NCBI RefSeq assembly: GCF_023897015.1
Contig: NZ_JAMHFY010000009.1
Location: 62,001 to 126,000 of the forward strand
From: Desulfosporosinus nitroreducens
GTDB taxonomy: Bacteria; Bacillota; Desulfitobacteriia; Desulfitobacteriales; Desulfitobacteriaceae
Direction of reading: 5' to 3'
Length of the DNA: 64,000 nt
The position numbers and the translations under genes were made by a program. The notes beneath the pieces were generated by a model. It made no database searches and was not told the origin of the DNA. It worked only from the letters and a program-made list of their open reading frames with translations. Shown in pieces: positions 1-8,907 of the stretch. The first letter of the stretch is position 1. Every line of letters begins with the position of its first letter.

Positions 1-84
1 AAGCAAAGTTTTCGTGTTGACGGTGATGATCTTATCCCATGGCCGGACTATCATCCATCGGGATTCAAGAAAGCTAAGGGGTTA

Positions 85-456
85 TTGACAACCAAAGAGT
101 TCATTGGGTTTTTGGTCATCGGTACGATCAATACACTAAACGGTGTATTATTTGCTTACCTGTTTTCCCTGCTGTTTAATGTCAATACGGCTTTTATGGT
201 TGGCTATTTAATGAGCCTCAGCCTATCCTATCTGCTTAACAGCTGCCTGACATTTAAAGAAGCGGTGTCTTGGCCTAAATATTTTAAATTTTGTTTTTCG
301 TACATTCCAAATTTTTTGATCCAAAACTTCATTGTTCTAATCTTTTTTAACGTTTGTGGTCTGCCTGAATTGCTTGTTTATTCCCTTGCCGCCATTATCG
401 GAGTTCCGATAACCTTTATCCTAATAAAGAATCTTGCTTTTAGATCGGTTACATAG
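85..456 (+). CDS. GtrA-like small membrane protein
   Basis: This 123-residue protein has four strongly hydrophobic segments (about residues 8-28, 34-54, 70-92 and 96-116), the arrangement of the GtrA family. Those proteins are proposed to help flip polyprenyl-linked sugars across the membrane for cell-surface glycan modification. I chose the TTG at 85, whose TTGA overlaps a TGA in another frame, as translationally coupled genes often do. The same frame is also open back to base 1, so this may instead be the C-terminal domain of a longer protein, for example a glycosyltransferase-GtrA fusion cut by the window edge. The family is clear from the membrane pattern; the substrate is unknown. A VanR-like regulator follows 79 bases downstream on the same strand. 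Confidence 0.7.
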   Translation: MTTKEFIGFLVIGTINTLNGVLFAYLFSLLFNVNTAFMVGYLMSLSLSYLLNSCLTFKEAVSWPKYFKFCFSYIPNFLIQNFIVLIFFNVCGLPELLVYSLAAIIGVPITFILIKNLAFRSVT

Positions 457-535
457 CAGCCTCTAAGCAACTCATTACAAGATATAATGTGGTATACTTT
501 GGACGTATGGCCGGAAGATAGGAGGAAAACTCGGT

Positions 536-1237
536 ATGGACAGCTACAAGATACTCATAGCCGATGACGAAGATGATATCCGGGACTTACTAGAGATCTA
601 TCTAAAAAGCGAAGGATTTGAAGTCGCCACAGCCGTTGACGGGTATGAAGCCTTGCAAATACTCGAAACACGTGATTTTGATTTGATCATTCTGGATATC
701 ATGATGCCGAGACTGGATGGCATTCAAACCTGCTTCAAAATCAGAAAAGATAAAGGCATCCCGATTATCATGTTGTCCGCCAAAAGTGAGGACGTCGATA
801 AAATCCTGGGGTTAAACACAGGCGCAGACGACTACGTAACAAAGCCGTTTAATCCGTTGGAGGTTGTTGCCAGAGTCAAATCCCAACTCAGACGCTATAC
901 CCGACTCAATGACTATATTCCCAAATCAAATGATGAAATCGTCATTGGAGGACTTGTTATCAATACCGCCAGCCACCAAATCAAAGTGGATGGCAAGGAT
1001 ATCAAGCTGACACCAACCGAATTCTCCATCCTGGAGGTGCTTGCTCGGAACAAAGGAAGGGTCTTGAGCATTGAAAACATCTATGAAAACGTGTGGAACG
1101 AACCTCTCTACGAATCAGAAAATACGGTTGCCGTTCATATCCGCAATATCAGAGAAAAAACCGAAATTAATCCGAAAGAGCCACGCTATATTAAGGTCGT
1201 TTGGGGGGTAGGCTATAAAATTGATCACAATCCATAA
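536..1237 (+). CDS. OmpR/VanR-like response regulator
   Basis: A 233-residue two-component response regulator. The receiver domain (about residues 1-120) shows the acidic pair D10/D11, phospho-acceptor D54 in LDIMMP, and the TKPF motif with conserved lysine. The C-terminal winged helix (about 135-232) has the OmpR/PhoB pattern ending in VWGVGYKID. A Shine-Dalgarno (ATAGGAGG) lies about 10 bases before the ATG. Its last 17 bases overlap the downstream sensor kinase gene, so the two are translated together. It resembles the VanR group that controls cell-wall or glycopeptide responses, but the target genes cannot be read from sequence. Confidence 0.9.
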   Translation: MDSYKILIADDEDDIRDLLEIYLKSEGFEVATAVDGYEALQILETRDFDLIILDIMMPRLDGIQTCFKIRKDKGIPIIMLSAKSEDVDKILGLNTGADDYVTKPFNPLEVVARVKSQLRRYTRLNDYIPKSNDEIVIGGLVINTASHQIKVDGKDIKLTPTEFSILEVLARNKGRVLSIENIYENVWNEPLYESENTVAVHIRNIREKTEINPKEPRYIKVVWGVGYKIDHNP

Positions 1238-2633
1238 AATTGACCTTGCCGAGATTGTTAAATCAAATATCATCCGGCTGATTATCTGTCTGGGTTCACC
1301 TCTTGCAGCTTATGGGATGGTCTTTACAGCCTACGGCTACCTGTATAATTGGTCCACTATAGCCGCGAAGGCGGCTGTACCGGTCTTCCTTATTGCCTTA
1401 ATTCTTACCGGCAACTTACAATCAACTCTTTGGAAAGTGATCCTCGGACTTGTGGTTTCTATTGTTGTTTATCTTGCCGGTTATTCTCTGACCTATGACC
1501 TATGGATATCCTTAGCTATGGCCGTCCCCAGCTTTCTGATGATTATGGCCTTTACCGGCAGATATAAAACGTTTGAACATTTTTTAATAAAATCTTGGTT
1601 TATGATCAAAGGGATATGCCTGCGAAGCGTAGGTATGGAGCTTTTTGTCTTTAATATATTAAGCCTCCTGGGAGGATGTATCGTCTTCGGCGTTCTTGAT
1701 TATTACTGGCCGTCGTACCTGATACCGACGGGGGTCCTCAGTGTTATTTCTTTCCTTATCATTAACATTCTGCTTGTCAGAAACAAGCTGAATTATCTTA
1801 AAGAAATCACCGGCGGGATTGCGGAAATATCCAAAGGCAATCTCGATTATCGGGTCACGGTAAAAGGCGAGGATGAATTTAAAACCCTCGCCCAAAACAT
1901 AAACCATATGTCCGAACAATTACTTCACAAGATTGAAGATGAAAGGCGGGCCGAACGGACTAAAAATGAACTGATCACTAATGTCTCCCATGATTTGAAG
2001 ACTCCGCTCACGACGATCATCGGCTATCTAACACTGCTCCACGACAAAAAATATGAAAGCCAGGACATCCTGGCTGAATACGTAGGCAAAGCTTACACTA
2101 AGTCGCTGAAACTAAAAAAACTAATTGAGGATTTGTTTGAGTACACCAAACTCTCCAATGGCATTATTCAAGCAAACAAATTAACCATCGATCTTATTGC
2201 ACTTATGGAACAACAGATGGGCGAGATCTCTGTCCTGGCGAAACAAAATAACCTGTGTTTTGTCAAAAGTTTTTCTCACCCCAGTATCATGGTTAATGTC
2301 GACTCGGATTTGATCGCCAGAGTATTCGAAAATGTTTTTTCCAATGCCATCAAATACAGCTATAGGGATTTGCCGGGTGAAATCGTTGTCACTGTTACCA
2401 AGGAAACAAATCACGTCCATATCAGCGTGGAAAATCAAGGCAATACAATACCAACCGAACTCCTGCCGCTTTTGTTCGAAAGGTTTTTCCGGACTGATCA
2501 GTCAAGGAATTCAAGGACATCCGGCTCAGGACTGGGCCTGGCCATCGCCAAAAGTATTGTCGATCTTCATAATGGGGAAATCTATGCCGAATCAGAAGCC
2601 AATAAAATAAGGGTCTGCCTTGTTTTATTTTAA
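1221..2633 (+). CDS. VanS-like sensor histidine kinase
   Basis: A 470-residue membrane sensor kinase and partner of the regulator just upstream, which it overlaps. The N-terminal half has several hydrophobic segments (about residues 17-38, 50-64, 72-112, 140-160 and 168-186). A HAMP-like linker follows (GNLDYRV, about 208-214), then the dimerisation/phosphorylation box NVSHDLKTPL with the acceptor histidine, and a C-terminal ATPase with an N-box (NAIKY) and G-boxes (GSGLGLAIAKSIV). The TTG start is chosen because GGTAGG lies about 8 bases upstream. The multi-pass sensor region suggests that it detects a membrane or cell-wall signal. The ligand is not inferable. Confidence 0.9.
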   Translation: MITIHKIDLAEIVKSNIIRLIICLGSPLAAYGMVFTAYGYLYNWSTIAAKAAVPVFLIALILTGNLQSTLWKVILGLVVSIVVYLAGYSLTYDLWISLAMAVPSFLMIMAFTGRYKTFEHFLIKSWFMIKGICLRSVGMELFVFNILSLLGGCIVFGVLDYYWPSYLIPTGVLSVISFLIINILLVRNKLNYLKEITGGIAEISKGNLDYRVTVKGEDEFKTLAQNINHMSEQLLHKIEDERRAERTKNELITNVSHDLKTPLTTIIGYLTLLHDKKYESQDILAEYVGKAYTKSLKLKKLIEDLFEYTKLSNGIIQANKLTIDLIALMEQQMGEISVLAKQNNLCFVKSFSHPSIMVNVDSDLIARVFENVFSNAIKYSYRDLPGEIVVTVTKETNHVHISVENQGNTIPTELLPLLFERFFRTDQSRNSRTSGSGLGLAIAKSIVDLHNGEIYAESEANKIRVCLVLF

Positions 2634-2735
2634 CAACTGCCCTTCTTCAGGTGCGTATTCTGCATTCTGCAGCGCATTATACAAAATGATTTCCGGATTT
2701 TTCAAATTCTCAATGAGTACACGGAAATCAAAAAA

Positions 2736-2791
2736 CTCCCCTTTGCGTAGTCCTGAATTTTTATTTTTTCAGGTGTCTACTCAAAGGGGAG
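2736..2791. terminator. Long hairpin after the kinase gene
   Basis: A 15-base inverted repeat with one mismatch (2736-2750 against 2777-2791) encloses a second perfect hexamer repeat, CCTGAA (2752-2757) with TTCAGG (2768-2773). It lies between two convergent units, the kinase on + and the reductase fragment on -, so a bidirectional terminator is likely. It has no strong T-run on either side, and the right edge enters the degenerate end of the gene fragment. Confidence 0.5.
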
Positions 2792-3395
2792 CATTATCAG
2801 TTTGGCAGTTTTTGATTTGTATAAATCCGTGCTGAGTCAAGATTCGATAAGCAACGTAGCCTCGCAGCCCAATCTCACAGTAAACTACGATTTCCTTATC
2901 TTTCGGAAGTTCCGATAATTTGCTGCGCAGGTCATTTACAGGTATATGCAGCGAACCACGGATAAACTTAGCTTTTCGTTCCTCTTCATCCCGTACATCA
3001 ATAATACATATATCTTTTGCACTAAGTTTACTGAGTTCCTGCCAATGGATCATTTTAACATCACCATTAATGATGTTTTCCGCCACATAGCGTGCCATGT
3101 TCACAGGATCTTTAGCCGATGAAAAGGGCGGGGCGTAGGCAAGTTCGAGTTCCTGCAAATCATAGATATACCCTTGGTTACGAATTACCCCAGCGATGTC
3201 ATCGATCCGTTTATCGACACCCTGAGCTCCAACAGCTTGGGCACCCAGGACTCGGCCGTTGCTTTTATCAAAGACAAGTTTCATAGATAATCTTGTTGCT
3301 CCGGGATAATACCCGGCGTGGGAATTGGAGTGCGTAAACAACACTTCATGAGGAATTCCTAATTTCTTAAGCATTTTTTCATTTGCCCTTAGCAT
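2781..3395 (-). pseudogene. C-terminal fragment of CoA-disulfide reductase/rhodanese gene
   Basis: About 190 codons are nearly identical to the 3' part of the intact reductase gene at 44713-46365. Homology runs from about 2820 to 3390 and matches about 44775-45340. It covers the end of the pyridine-nucleotide disulfide dimerisation domain and most of the rhodanese domain, including the active-site segment VVYCEIGLRG. The FAD and NAD domains are missing. The C-terminus is replaced by an unrelated tail, so the last rhodanese residues are lost too. An ATG within unrelated sequence keeps a frame open, but a working enzyme is not possible. This is a remnant of a partial duplication or recombination. 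Whether the free rhodanese portion is expressed is unknown. Confidence 0.85.
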
Positions 3396-3654
3396 CCCGA
3401 ATATTCTCTTTTTGGCACCTCGGCTGCCCCGTGTTAGTGTTGTCTTTTGAGTGAAGATCGAACATGACCCTAACTAAGTTTGGTTTAGCTTTAACTTTAG
3501 GCTATGTTCAAGAACTGTGTTGATAAAGGAACAATTTTAATGGACCCCATTCTGGAGTCCATTAGCTCACAATTTAAGAAAAAACGAATTATTATTTTCT
3601 ATAAAGATTATCGTCTTATCCTTCTGTGACATACTGAATTTAACTTCAATCTCA

Positions 3655-4683
3655 TCAGCCCGACAGCTTTTCGATTCCGGTTATCCCCATGAAAATTTGG
3701 AAAGCTAAAAAAATCAGAAGCCATATAGAAGTAAAGGTTAATCTCAGTAAACCTTTTTCTACTTTTTTATTTTTAATAAATTCCTTCATTTCATTTCTTT
3801 TCATAATTATAATCGCGATTGTCCCTGCAAAGAAAACTCCTTCAATCGCATAAATCACCATGGACTGCATTGTGTCATTCAAATTCGCAGTAAGATAGGA
3901 AAGTAAGTCTCCAAAGATAAAATTATTAATAATATGCAGCAGAATAGACCACTTTATGGAATATTTCATTGCTGCATACCCGAGAACAAAACCAACCAGA
4001 GTCGCAAAGATACTTTGAATCAGATTACCGTGAAATGCTCCAAAAATCACTGCAGACATAAAAATGGCATAATAGGTTCCATACTTTTGAAATCCTCTCA
4101 TGACAAAACCACGGAAAACAATTTCTTCCGCAATCGGCCCAATAAAGGAAGCATATAAGAACATCGATACTGTGGTGCTATTACTGGCGGCGCTCTCAAT
4201 CTCGCTCAGAATGCTAAATCCGAACCGGTTGAGGCCAGCCTCGATACCCGCACCTGCTATGCTGAAAACGGCCTGTGCAGACATAAAAATCGTCAATAAA
4301 ATCAAGAAAGATATGCCGGTCATTTTCTCTTGTGAACGGAAAATTAAGTTTCGATAATCACATTTTCGAAAATAAAACACTAAAAAGATCATGCCTATAA
4401 AAACGGCAATGATGCTTGAAGTTCCGCTATACATTGCCTTATTGACAATATTATCAATAGCAGAATCAATATCCAGTTCATTATTGCCGAAAAAAAATGG
4501 CAGGATTCTTCGTATTATATCGACAATAATAATCAAAAACATGATTAGTTCATAAACAAGGACTCCTCCGGCCACCTTATTGATAGTTTTCCTGATTTCT
4601 TTTTTATGCCATTGTTTTTCGTGTGTTTCAAGCTGGTTTTTCAATTCTTTATATCCCCTTTGCAATGTTTCTGTATTAATCAT
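3655..4683 (-). CDS. CPBP family intramembrane metalloprotease
   Basis: A 342-residue multi-pass membrane protein of the CAAX protease/bacteriocin-processing (CPBP, Abi) family. Motif 1 is AEEIVFRGFVMRG with E186, E187 and R191. Motif 2 is FGAFHGN with H218. A third motif, HIINNF, provides the last conserved His/Asn. About eight hydrophobic segments flank these. Members cleave within or near membranes; in Firmicutes several act in peptide maturation or in self-immunity to bacteriocins. It sits 47 bases downstream of an AgrC/AgrA-like pair on the same strand, so a quorum or bacteriocin-related role is plausible. No peptide precursor was found nearby. Confidence 0.85.
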   Translation of the reverse strand: MINTETLQRGYKELKNQLETHEKQWHKKEIRKTINKVAGGVLVYELIMFLIIIVDIIRRILPFFFGNNELDIDSAIDNIVNKAMYSGTSSIIAVFIGMIFLVFYFRKCDYRNLIFRSQEKMTGISFLILLTIFMSAQAVFSIAGAGIEAGLNRFGFSILSEIESAASNSTTVSMFLYASFIGPIAEEIVFRGFVMRGFQKYGTYYAIFMSAVIFGAFHGNLIQSIFATLVGFVLGYAAMKYSIKWSILLHIINNFIFGDLLSYLTANLNDTMQSMVIYAIEGVFFAGTIAIIIMKRNEMKEFIKNKKVEKGLLRLTFTSIWLLIFLAFQIFMGITGIEKLSG

Positions 4684-4730
4684 AGCAAAGGGGATCTCCC
4701 CATAGTCAAGTTTGTTGTGAAATGCTTAAA

Positions 4731-6065
4731 TTATGTTGCAGGCTGCACAAACAGTATAATCTCCAGTACAAAAAAGTTCTGTCCCCCATCATTTTCTACA
4801 TGATATTCCATATGCCCCTGATATTTTTCCACGGCCATTCTTATATTGCCCAAACCGAAGCCATGATTAATATTGCCCTTCTTAGTTCTTATAAAAGAAG
4901 ATGCTAATTGGTCTTGACCGATTGAATTACGAAACATAAGGAACTGCAAGGCATTCTGCTGTTTGAACTGGATCTGAATATCCTTCTCGGACACAGAACT
5001 ATCCTTTAAGGCCTCTACAGCATTGTCAATTGCATTGGAAAAGATGGTACAAAGGTCAATTGCATCAACCGTCAGATTTCCCAGTTTTCCATCGATTGAA
5101 AAAGATATCTGATCTTTTTTGGCAGTTACATATTTTTCATTCACGATTGCATCCACGATATTATTGCCAGTATGTAATTCCTTATCGATCTGCTGAACCT
5201 GTGAATTTAAATCCATAATGTACTTTTTGGCTTCTTCATCTTTCTCCTTCGAAATCAGATTGTACAGGCAGGCAATATGGTTTTTCATATCATGGTGTAC
5301 TCTCCTGGTCTCTCTTTGAGTCTCCTGATATGTCCTGAAATGCTCTAATTGCGCTTTTAAATAATGTTCATTTAGGATTGCTGCCTGCTGAAAATAGGTC
5401 TTTTCATTTCCCTGAATCGCCATTACGATTATTAAAGATAGCAAAAAAACAATAATGCAGATTCCGAAGCCGACAAACAATTTAGCATAGAGGGAAGCGA
5501 TTTTCAACTCATCCACGCTTAAAAGCAAGATGGATAACATCAAAAGAAATAAACCTGTTATGTTGATTAGATTTCTTTCCCATGTGGATAGGGTTCTATT
5601 ATTAACAACCTCTTCAAAACGTATCCATTTTTTCCTTTTCCACATAAACATTATAAAGCTTAGCCAGAATAAAACATCAAACATACTCATCCATGGGCTA
5701 TCCGTATTAAGAATGAAATCCATAGAATTCGAATATGAAAATAGATACAGAAAAAAAGCGGGAATGCTCGGAATAGAAAGTATCATGCCGGCAATGGGCA
5801 ATATTAAAAACACACCCCTGATCTTCTGTTTCTTTCTTGAATGAAAAATAAGAACCCCAAAAAACAGAAAAGGAAGGGCAATCAGTATCGGGTCTCCATT
5901 ATCAAAAAAGCAAACAACAACTTCACTGAACAAAAATGTTCCCAAATAGAAATACCAAGTGCGTAAGTTATAATAAAACTTCTCGAAATATATGTACTTC
6001 CCAATTAAAATGAATAAAATTAAAAGCTCGATGCTTCCTAGTACCAGATACAATTTTTCAAACAT
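4731..6065 (-). CDS. AgrC-like GHKL sensor histidine kinase
   Basis: A 444-residue kinase. The N-terminal half (residues 1-215) is a polytopic sensor with about six hydrophobic segments. It is followed by a coiled linker and the phosphoacceptor motif RRVHHDMKNH (H257/H258). The C-terminal GHKL ATPase has the N-box NAIDNAVEA and the glycine motif HGFGLGNIRMAVEKY. This is the layout of AgrC/peptide-pheromone receptors. It is expressed after the LytTR regulator gene 13 bases upstream and before a CPBP protease. The ligand is probably a peptide by family analogy, but neither AgrD nor AgrB is present around it. Confidence 0.85.
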   Translation of the reverse strand: MFEKLYLVLGSIELLILFILIGKYIYFEKFYYNLRTWYFYLGTFLFSEVVVCFFDNGDPILIALPFLFFGVLIFHSRKKQKIRGVFLILPIAGMILSIPSIPAFFLYLFSYSNSMDFILNTDSPWMSMFDVLFWLSFIMFMWKRKKWIRFEEVVNNRTLSTWERNLINITGLFLLMLSILLLSVDELKIASLYAKLFVGFGICIIVFLLSLIIVMAIQGNEKTYFQQAAILNEHYLKAQLEHFRTYQETQRETRRVHHDMKNHIACLYNLISKEKDEEAKKYIMDLNSQVQQIDKELHTGNNIVDAIVNEKYVTAKKDQISFSIDGKLGNLTVDAIDLCTIFSNAIDNAVEALKDSSVSEKDIQIQFKQQNALQFLMFRNSIGQDQLASSFIRTKKGNINHGFGLGNIRMAVEKYQGHMEYHVENDGGQNFFVLEIILFVQPAT

Positions 6066-6078
6066 AGCCTCACCTGTC

Positions 6079-6783
6079 TCATCCTAAGATCCGTAAATAG
6101 TTCATCATCGCTGTTTTAAATTCCGTTCCTTTTCCTCTGCTGAGCGGTATTTCATTTCCGTTTTTCATCGTGATTTTCTTTCCATTAAAGAATTTGACGA
6201 ATCCCAAATTTATCAGATAACTTCTATGCGCCTTGTAAAACATCTGCTTCGGCATTTGCTCTTCCATATCGCTCAGTTTTTTACGGATTAGATATCGGGT
6301 ATCTTCCAAGTATACATTAATGTATACATTTTCACTTTCCACAAACTGGATTTCCGTCCAATTTACCAACAGGATTCTTTCTCCGTCCTGTAATTCAATT
6401 TTACTGTTTACCAGCCTTAACTTAGCAAAATCCTGCAATACTTTCACTAACTTTTCCTTCCGCAGCGGTTTTTCAAGAAAGCGAAAGGCATTTACTTCAT
6501 AGCCTTCCATTGCCCGCTCAGTATGACTTGTTAAAAAGATAATAGGAATGGACTGATTGATTTCCCTGATCCGTTTGGAAGCTTCTATTCCATTCAGCCC
6601 AGGCATTTCAATATCCATAAAAATTATTTGGAACTCCAGAGGATGTTTCTCGAACTTCTCCAAAAAGTCCTTTGCTGACAAAAATACTTCTATTTCAACC
6701 TCTAACGCCCCATAATACTCTTCCAGTTTCTCCAGGAAAACTTTTTGAAAATTAACCTCATCATCACAAATCGCTATCTTCAT
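6079..6783 (-). CDS. LytTR (AgrA-like) response regulator
   Basis: A 234-residue regulator. The receiver domain (about residues 1-120) has the acidic cluster CDDE near the start, phospho-acceptor D57 in FMDIEMPG, and the LEKPLRKE lysine motif. The LytTR DNA-binding domain (about 135-232) has the characteristic FYKAHRSYLINL segment. These regulators bind imperfect direct repeats, typically upstream of bacteriocin, virulence or quorum-sensing genes. It is the first gene of a probable three-gene unit with the AgrC-like kinase and the CPBP protease. The 43-base gap to the aminotransferase upstream shows no terminator, so read-through from that gene is possible. Confidence 0.88.
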   Translation of the reverse strand: MKIAICDDEVNFQKVFLEKLEEYYGALEVEIEVFLSAKDFLEKFEKHPLEFQIIFMDIEMPGLNGIEASKRIREINQSIPIIFLTSHTERAMEGYEVNAFRFLEKPLRKEKLVKVLQDFAKLRLVNSKIELQDGERILLVNWTEIQFVESENVYINVYLEDTRYLIRKKLSDMEEQMPKQMFYKAHRSYLINLGFVKFFNGKKITMKNGNEIPLSRGKGTEFKTAMMNYLRILG

Positions 6784-6826
6784 CCTATCACCCTAATAAA
6801 TTATTTACTCTAATAAAGAATTCCCA

Positions 6827-8044
6827 TCAAGACTGACGATACCCCTCCAGAAAATTGCCCAGTCGATCACAGGCAATTTTTAATTCCTCGATCTTAGGCA
6901 AATAGACGATACGGAAATGATCAGGCGATGGCCAGTTGAATCCACGCCCATGAACCATAAGGATATGTTTTTCATGAAGAAAATCCAGGATGAATCTTTC
7001 ATCATCCGTAATATGAAACTGCTTGATATCAATCCGAGGGAAGACATAGAAGGCAGCTTTAGGTTTAATCACCTGAAGACCAGGAATATTGTTTAGGGCA
7101 TTGAAGATAAAATCACGCTGCTCATAGATCCGTCCCCCTGGTAAAAGAGTGCCGTCGCATGTATGGATGTCAGAAAGGGCTGTTTTAATGACATACTGGG
7201 ATTGTACATTTGAACACAACCGCATGGATGACAGAATGTTTAACCCGTCGATATAGCCTCGGGCTTGGGATTTGTCTCCGCTTAAGCACATCCATCCGCA
7301 GCGAAATCCGGCGATCTTATGGGATTTTGAAAGACCGTTCAGGGTTACAACTAATAAATCGGGAGCCAATGAAGCAATGGAAGTGTGCTGATAGCCATCC
7401 ATCACAAGACGGTCATATATTTCGTCAGAGAAAATAATAAGACTGTGCTGCCGGGCAAGTTCTGCAATCTGTTCCAATAATTCGGTTGAATACACCGCAC
7501 CGGTGGGATTATTTGGATTAATAATAACAATGCCTTTCGTCTTTGAGGTTATTTTTCTGCTGATATCTTGGATATCCGGATACCATTCGGACTGCTCATC
7601 ACAGATGTAATGGACGGCTTTTCCCCCTGACAATGTAATAGCCGCCGTCCACAGCGGATAATCGGGGGCGGGAACAAGGATCTCATCTCCGTTGTCGAGC
7701 AGTCCCTGCATAGCCATAACGATTAACTCACTGACACCATTTCCGGTATAGACATCATTTACGCCAACCTGGGGTATTTTTTTTAATTCACAGTAATTTA
7801 CGATAGCTTCACGGGCTGAGAGAATACCCTTTGAGTCCGAATATCCTTCCGCATTGTGTAGATTTTCTGTCATCTTGTGAATTATCTCTCCGGGAGCCTC
7901 AAATCCGAAGGGAGCAGGGTTGCCGATATTTAAACTCAAAATATCGAGGCCTTGACTGCGCATGCGCTCAGCTTCCTCAAGCACAGGTCCACGTACATCA
8001 TAACAGACATAATCCAGCTTTTTTGACATATTAAATGTTCTCAT
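6827..8044 (-). CDS. PLP-dependent aminotransferase, AlaA/AlaT-like
   Basis: A 405-residue fold-type I aminotransferase of the alanine/aspartate group. Visible features are the NPNNPTG loop (about 177-183), the SDEIYD aspartate that binds the pyridine nitrogen (about 206-211), the PLP lysine K240 in GLSKSHKIAGFR, and the C-terminal arginine region (FRIVYLP). These enzymes move amino groups between alanine, or related amino acids, and 2-oxoglutarate or pyruvate. The length is typical for the AlaA subgroup. The gene lies directly behind a T-box leader, so its expression responds to an uncharged tRNA. The candidate specifier codon reads GCC (Ala), which supports an alanine-related role. Confidence 0.85.
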   Translation of the reverse strand: MRTFNMSKKLDYVCYDVRGPVLEEAERMRSQGLDILSLNIGNPAPFGFEAPGEIIHKMTENLHNAEGYSDSKGILSAREAIVNYCELKKIPQVGVNDVYTGNGVSELIVMAMQGLLDNGDEILVPAPDYPLWTAAITLSGGKAVHYICDEQSEWYPDIQDISRKITSKTKGIVIINPNNPTGAVYSTELLEQIAELARQHSLIIFSDEIYDRLVMDGYQHTSIASLAPDLLVVTLNGLSKSHKIAGFRCGWMCLSGDKSQARGYIDGLNILSSMRLCSNVQSQYVIKTALSDIHTCDGTLLPGGRIYEQRDFIFNALNNIPGLQVIKPKAAFYVFPRIDIKQFHITDDERFILDFLHEKHILMVHGRGFNWPSPDHFRIVYLPKIEELKIACDRLGNFLEGYRQS

Positions 8045-8142
8045 TACAATCCCCCACTTTCAAAAATTATCATCTGCCCAACAGGTGGTTGAATAACTTT
8101 CTGCTTTTTTTACTTTCTCTACCTCAATAGGCCAAAACCTAC

Positions 8143-8182
8143 AAATTATAAAAGCCCTAAGCTGATTTAATCAGCTTAGGGC
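8143..8182 (-). terminator. T-box intrinsic terminator
   Basis: On the minus strand a perfect 12-base stem (GCCCTAAGCTGA paired with its complement, positions 8154-8182) is followed by a T-rich run. This is the terminator arm of the T-box leader. The T-box sequence 14 bases upstream would pair with the 5' arm of an alternative antiterminator. Confidence 0.85.
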
Positions 8183-8419
8183 GAATTAGCAAATCCGTGT
8201 TACCACCTAAATTCAGAGGTTACTCTGCTCTCTAACGGCATAAAATTCCGCTTCCGTTATAACGTACGGAACTCCGGTAAAGCTTACTGGACAGATATCA
8301 TTCGGCTAAACAGCTCAGAAACGGCTTCCCTGTTTCTTCACGAAGATTTTCACCGGCCATCTTCTCTCTAGACATCTAAAACAGGTACTTTTTTTCTTCA
8401 TAGCTTTGTGTATTTAATT
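8183..8419 (-). ncRNA. T-box riboswitch leader of the aminotransferase gene
   Basis: On the minus strand the leader has the conserved parts of a T-box in order: an AGTA element near 8382-8386, the AGAGAG...GGTG distal-loop pattern of stem I (about 8353-8372), a candidate specifier region, and the T-box AGGTGGTAACACGG (8196-8209) just before the terminator. The uncharged tRNA binds the specifier and its acceptor end pairs with the T-box bulge, which turns off termination. By position after GAA in the 3' strand of stem I, the specifier candidate is GCC (alanine) at 8323-8325. The specifier reading is an inference without a folded model. The class is secure. Confidence 0.88.
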
Positions 8420-8425
8420 TTTGTC

Positions 8426-8454
8426 ATTATAGTTCAAGAATTTAAAAAAGTCAA
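8426..8454 (-). promoter_or_regulatory. Sigma-A promoter of the T-box leader
   Basis: TTGACT (8454-8449) and TATAAT (8431-8426) are separated by exactly 17 bases on the minus strand. Transcription would start near 8419, directly before the T-box. Confidence 0.85.
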
Positions 8455-8523
8455 TAACTTTTTTATTGGTCTTCTGTCAAGATTTTTTTGCCTGCTACCC
8501 CTCATTGAGCTTCGTGCCCAGCC

Positions 8524-8907
8524 TTATTTTACCTTCAGCGTCCGCAGGTACGCCTTTGTTTCGTCGCCGATCCGATAGCTCTCAAGCTTTCCGGATAGCT
8601 TTGTTGTGCGTCCACTTCTCTAAACGCTGTTCCCGAATATACGGCACAGCGGCTTCGTACTGCTTGGCCATTGCCGTTGCGAAGTACCAGTCAATCATCA
8701 TCTTGACATAGTATTCCTCCGACCGGATACCCGCCACAAGCTCAAGCATCTCCGGACGAAAAGCGTCATCAAGATAGAAGCTTATCAGCATTCCGATCCC
8801 GAAGCGCACCGTATAGGTCCTGCCGGATATCAGCCAGACCTTGATTTTCTCGTAGAGCTTGGGCAAATGCTTTTTAAATATTTTTGGTGAAATCAGGTCA
8901 CAGGTTG
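8524..8907 (-). pseudogene. DNA alkylation repair (AlkD-like) gene fragment
   Basis: The minus strand encodes the C-terminal half of a HEAT-repeat DNA alkylation repair protein. It begins at WATCDLISPK, continues through VRFGIGMLISFYLDD and the aromatic motif MMIDWYFATAMAKQ, and ends with ETKAYLRTLK. Full proteins have about 230 residues; only about 125 remain. A frameshift near 8582 puts the last 20 codons (to TAA at 8524) out of frame with the rest. No start region is left upstream, where an in-frame TGA precedes the tryptophan. The gene is a remnant and is not expected to be active. Confidence 0.8.

Noticed and set aside
3538-3564. Inverted repeat TAATGGAC / GTCCATTA
   Set aside because: It has a short stem and no T-run on either strand, and no transposase is nearby. 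It is not enough to call a terminator or IS end.
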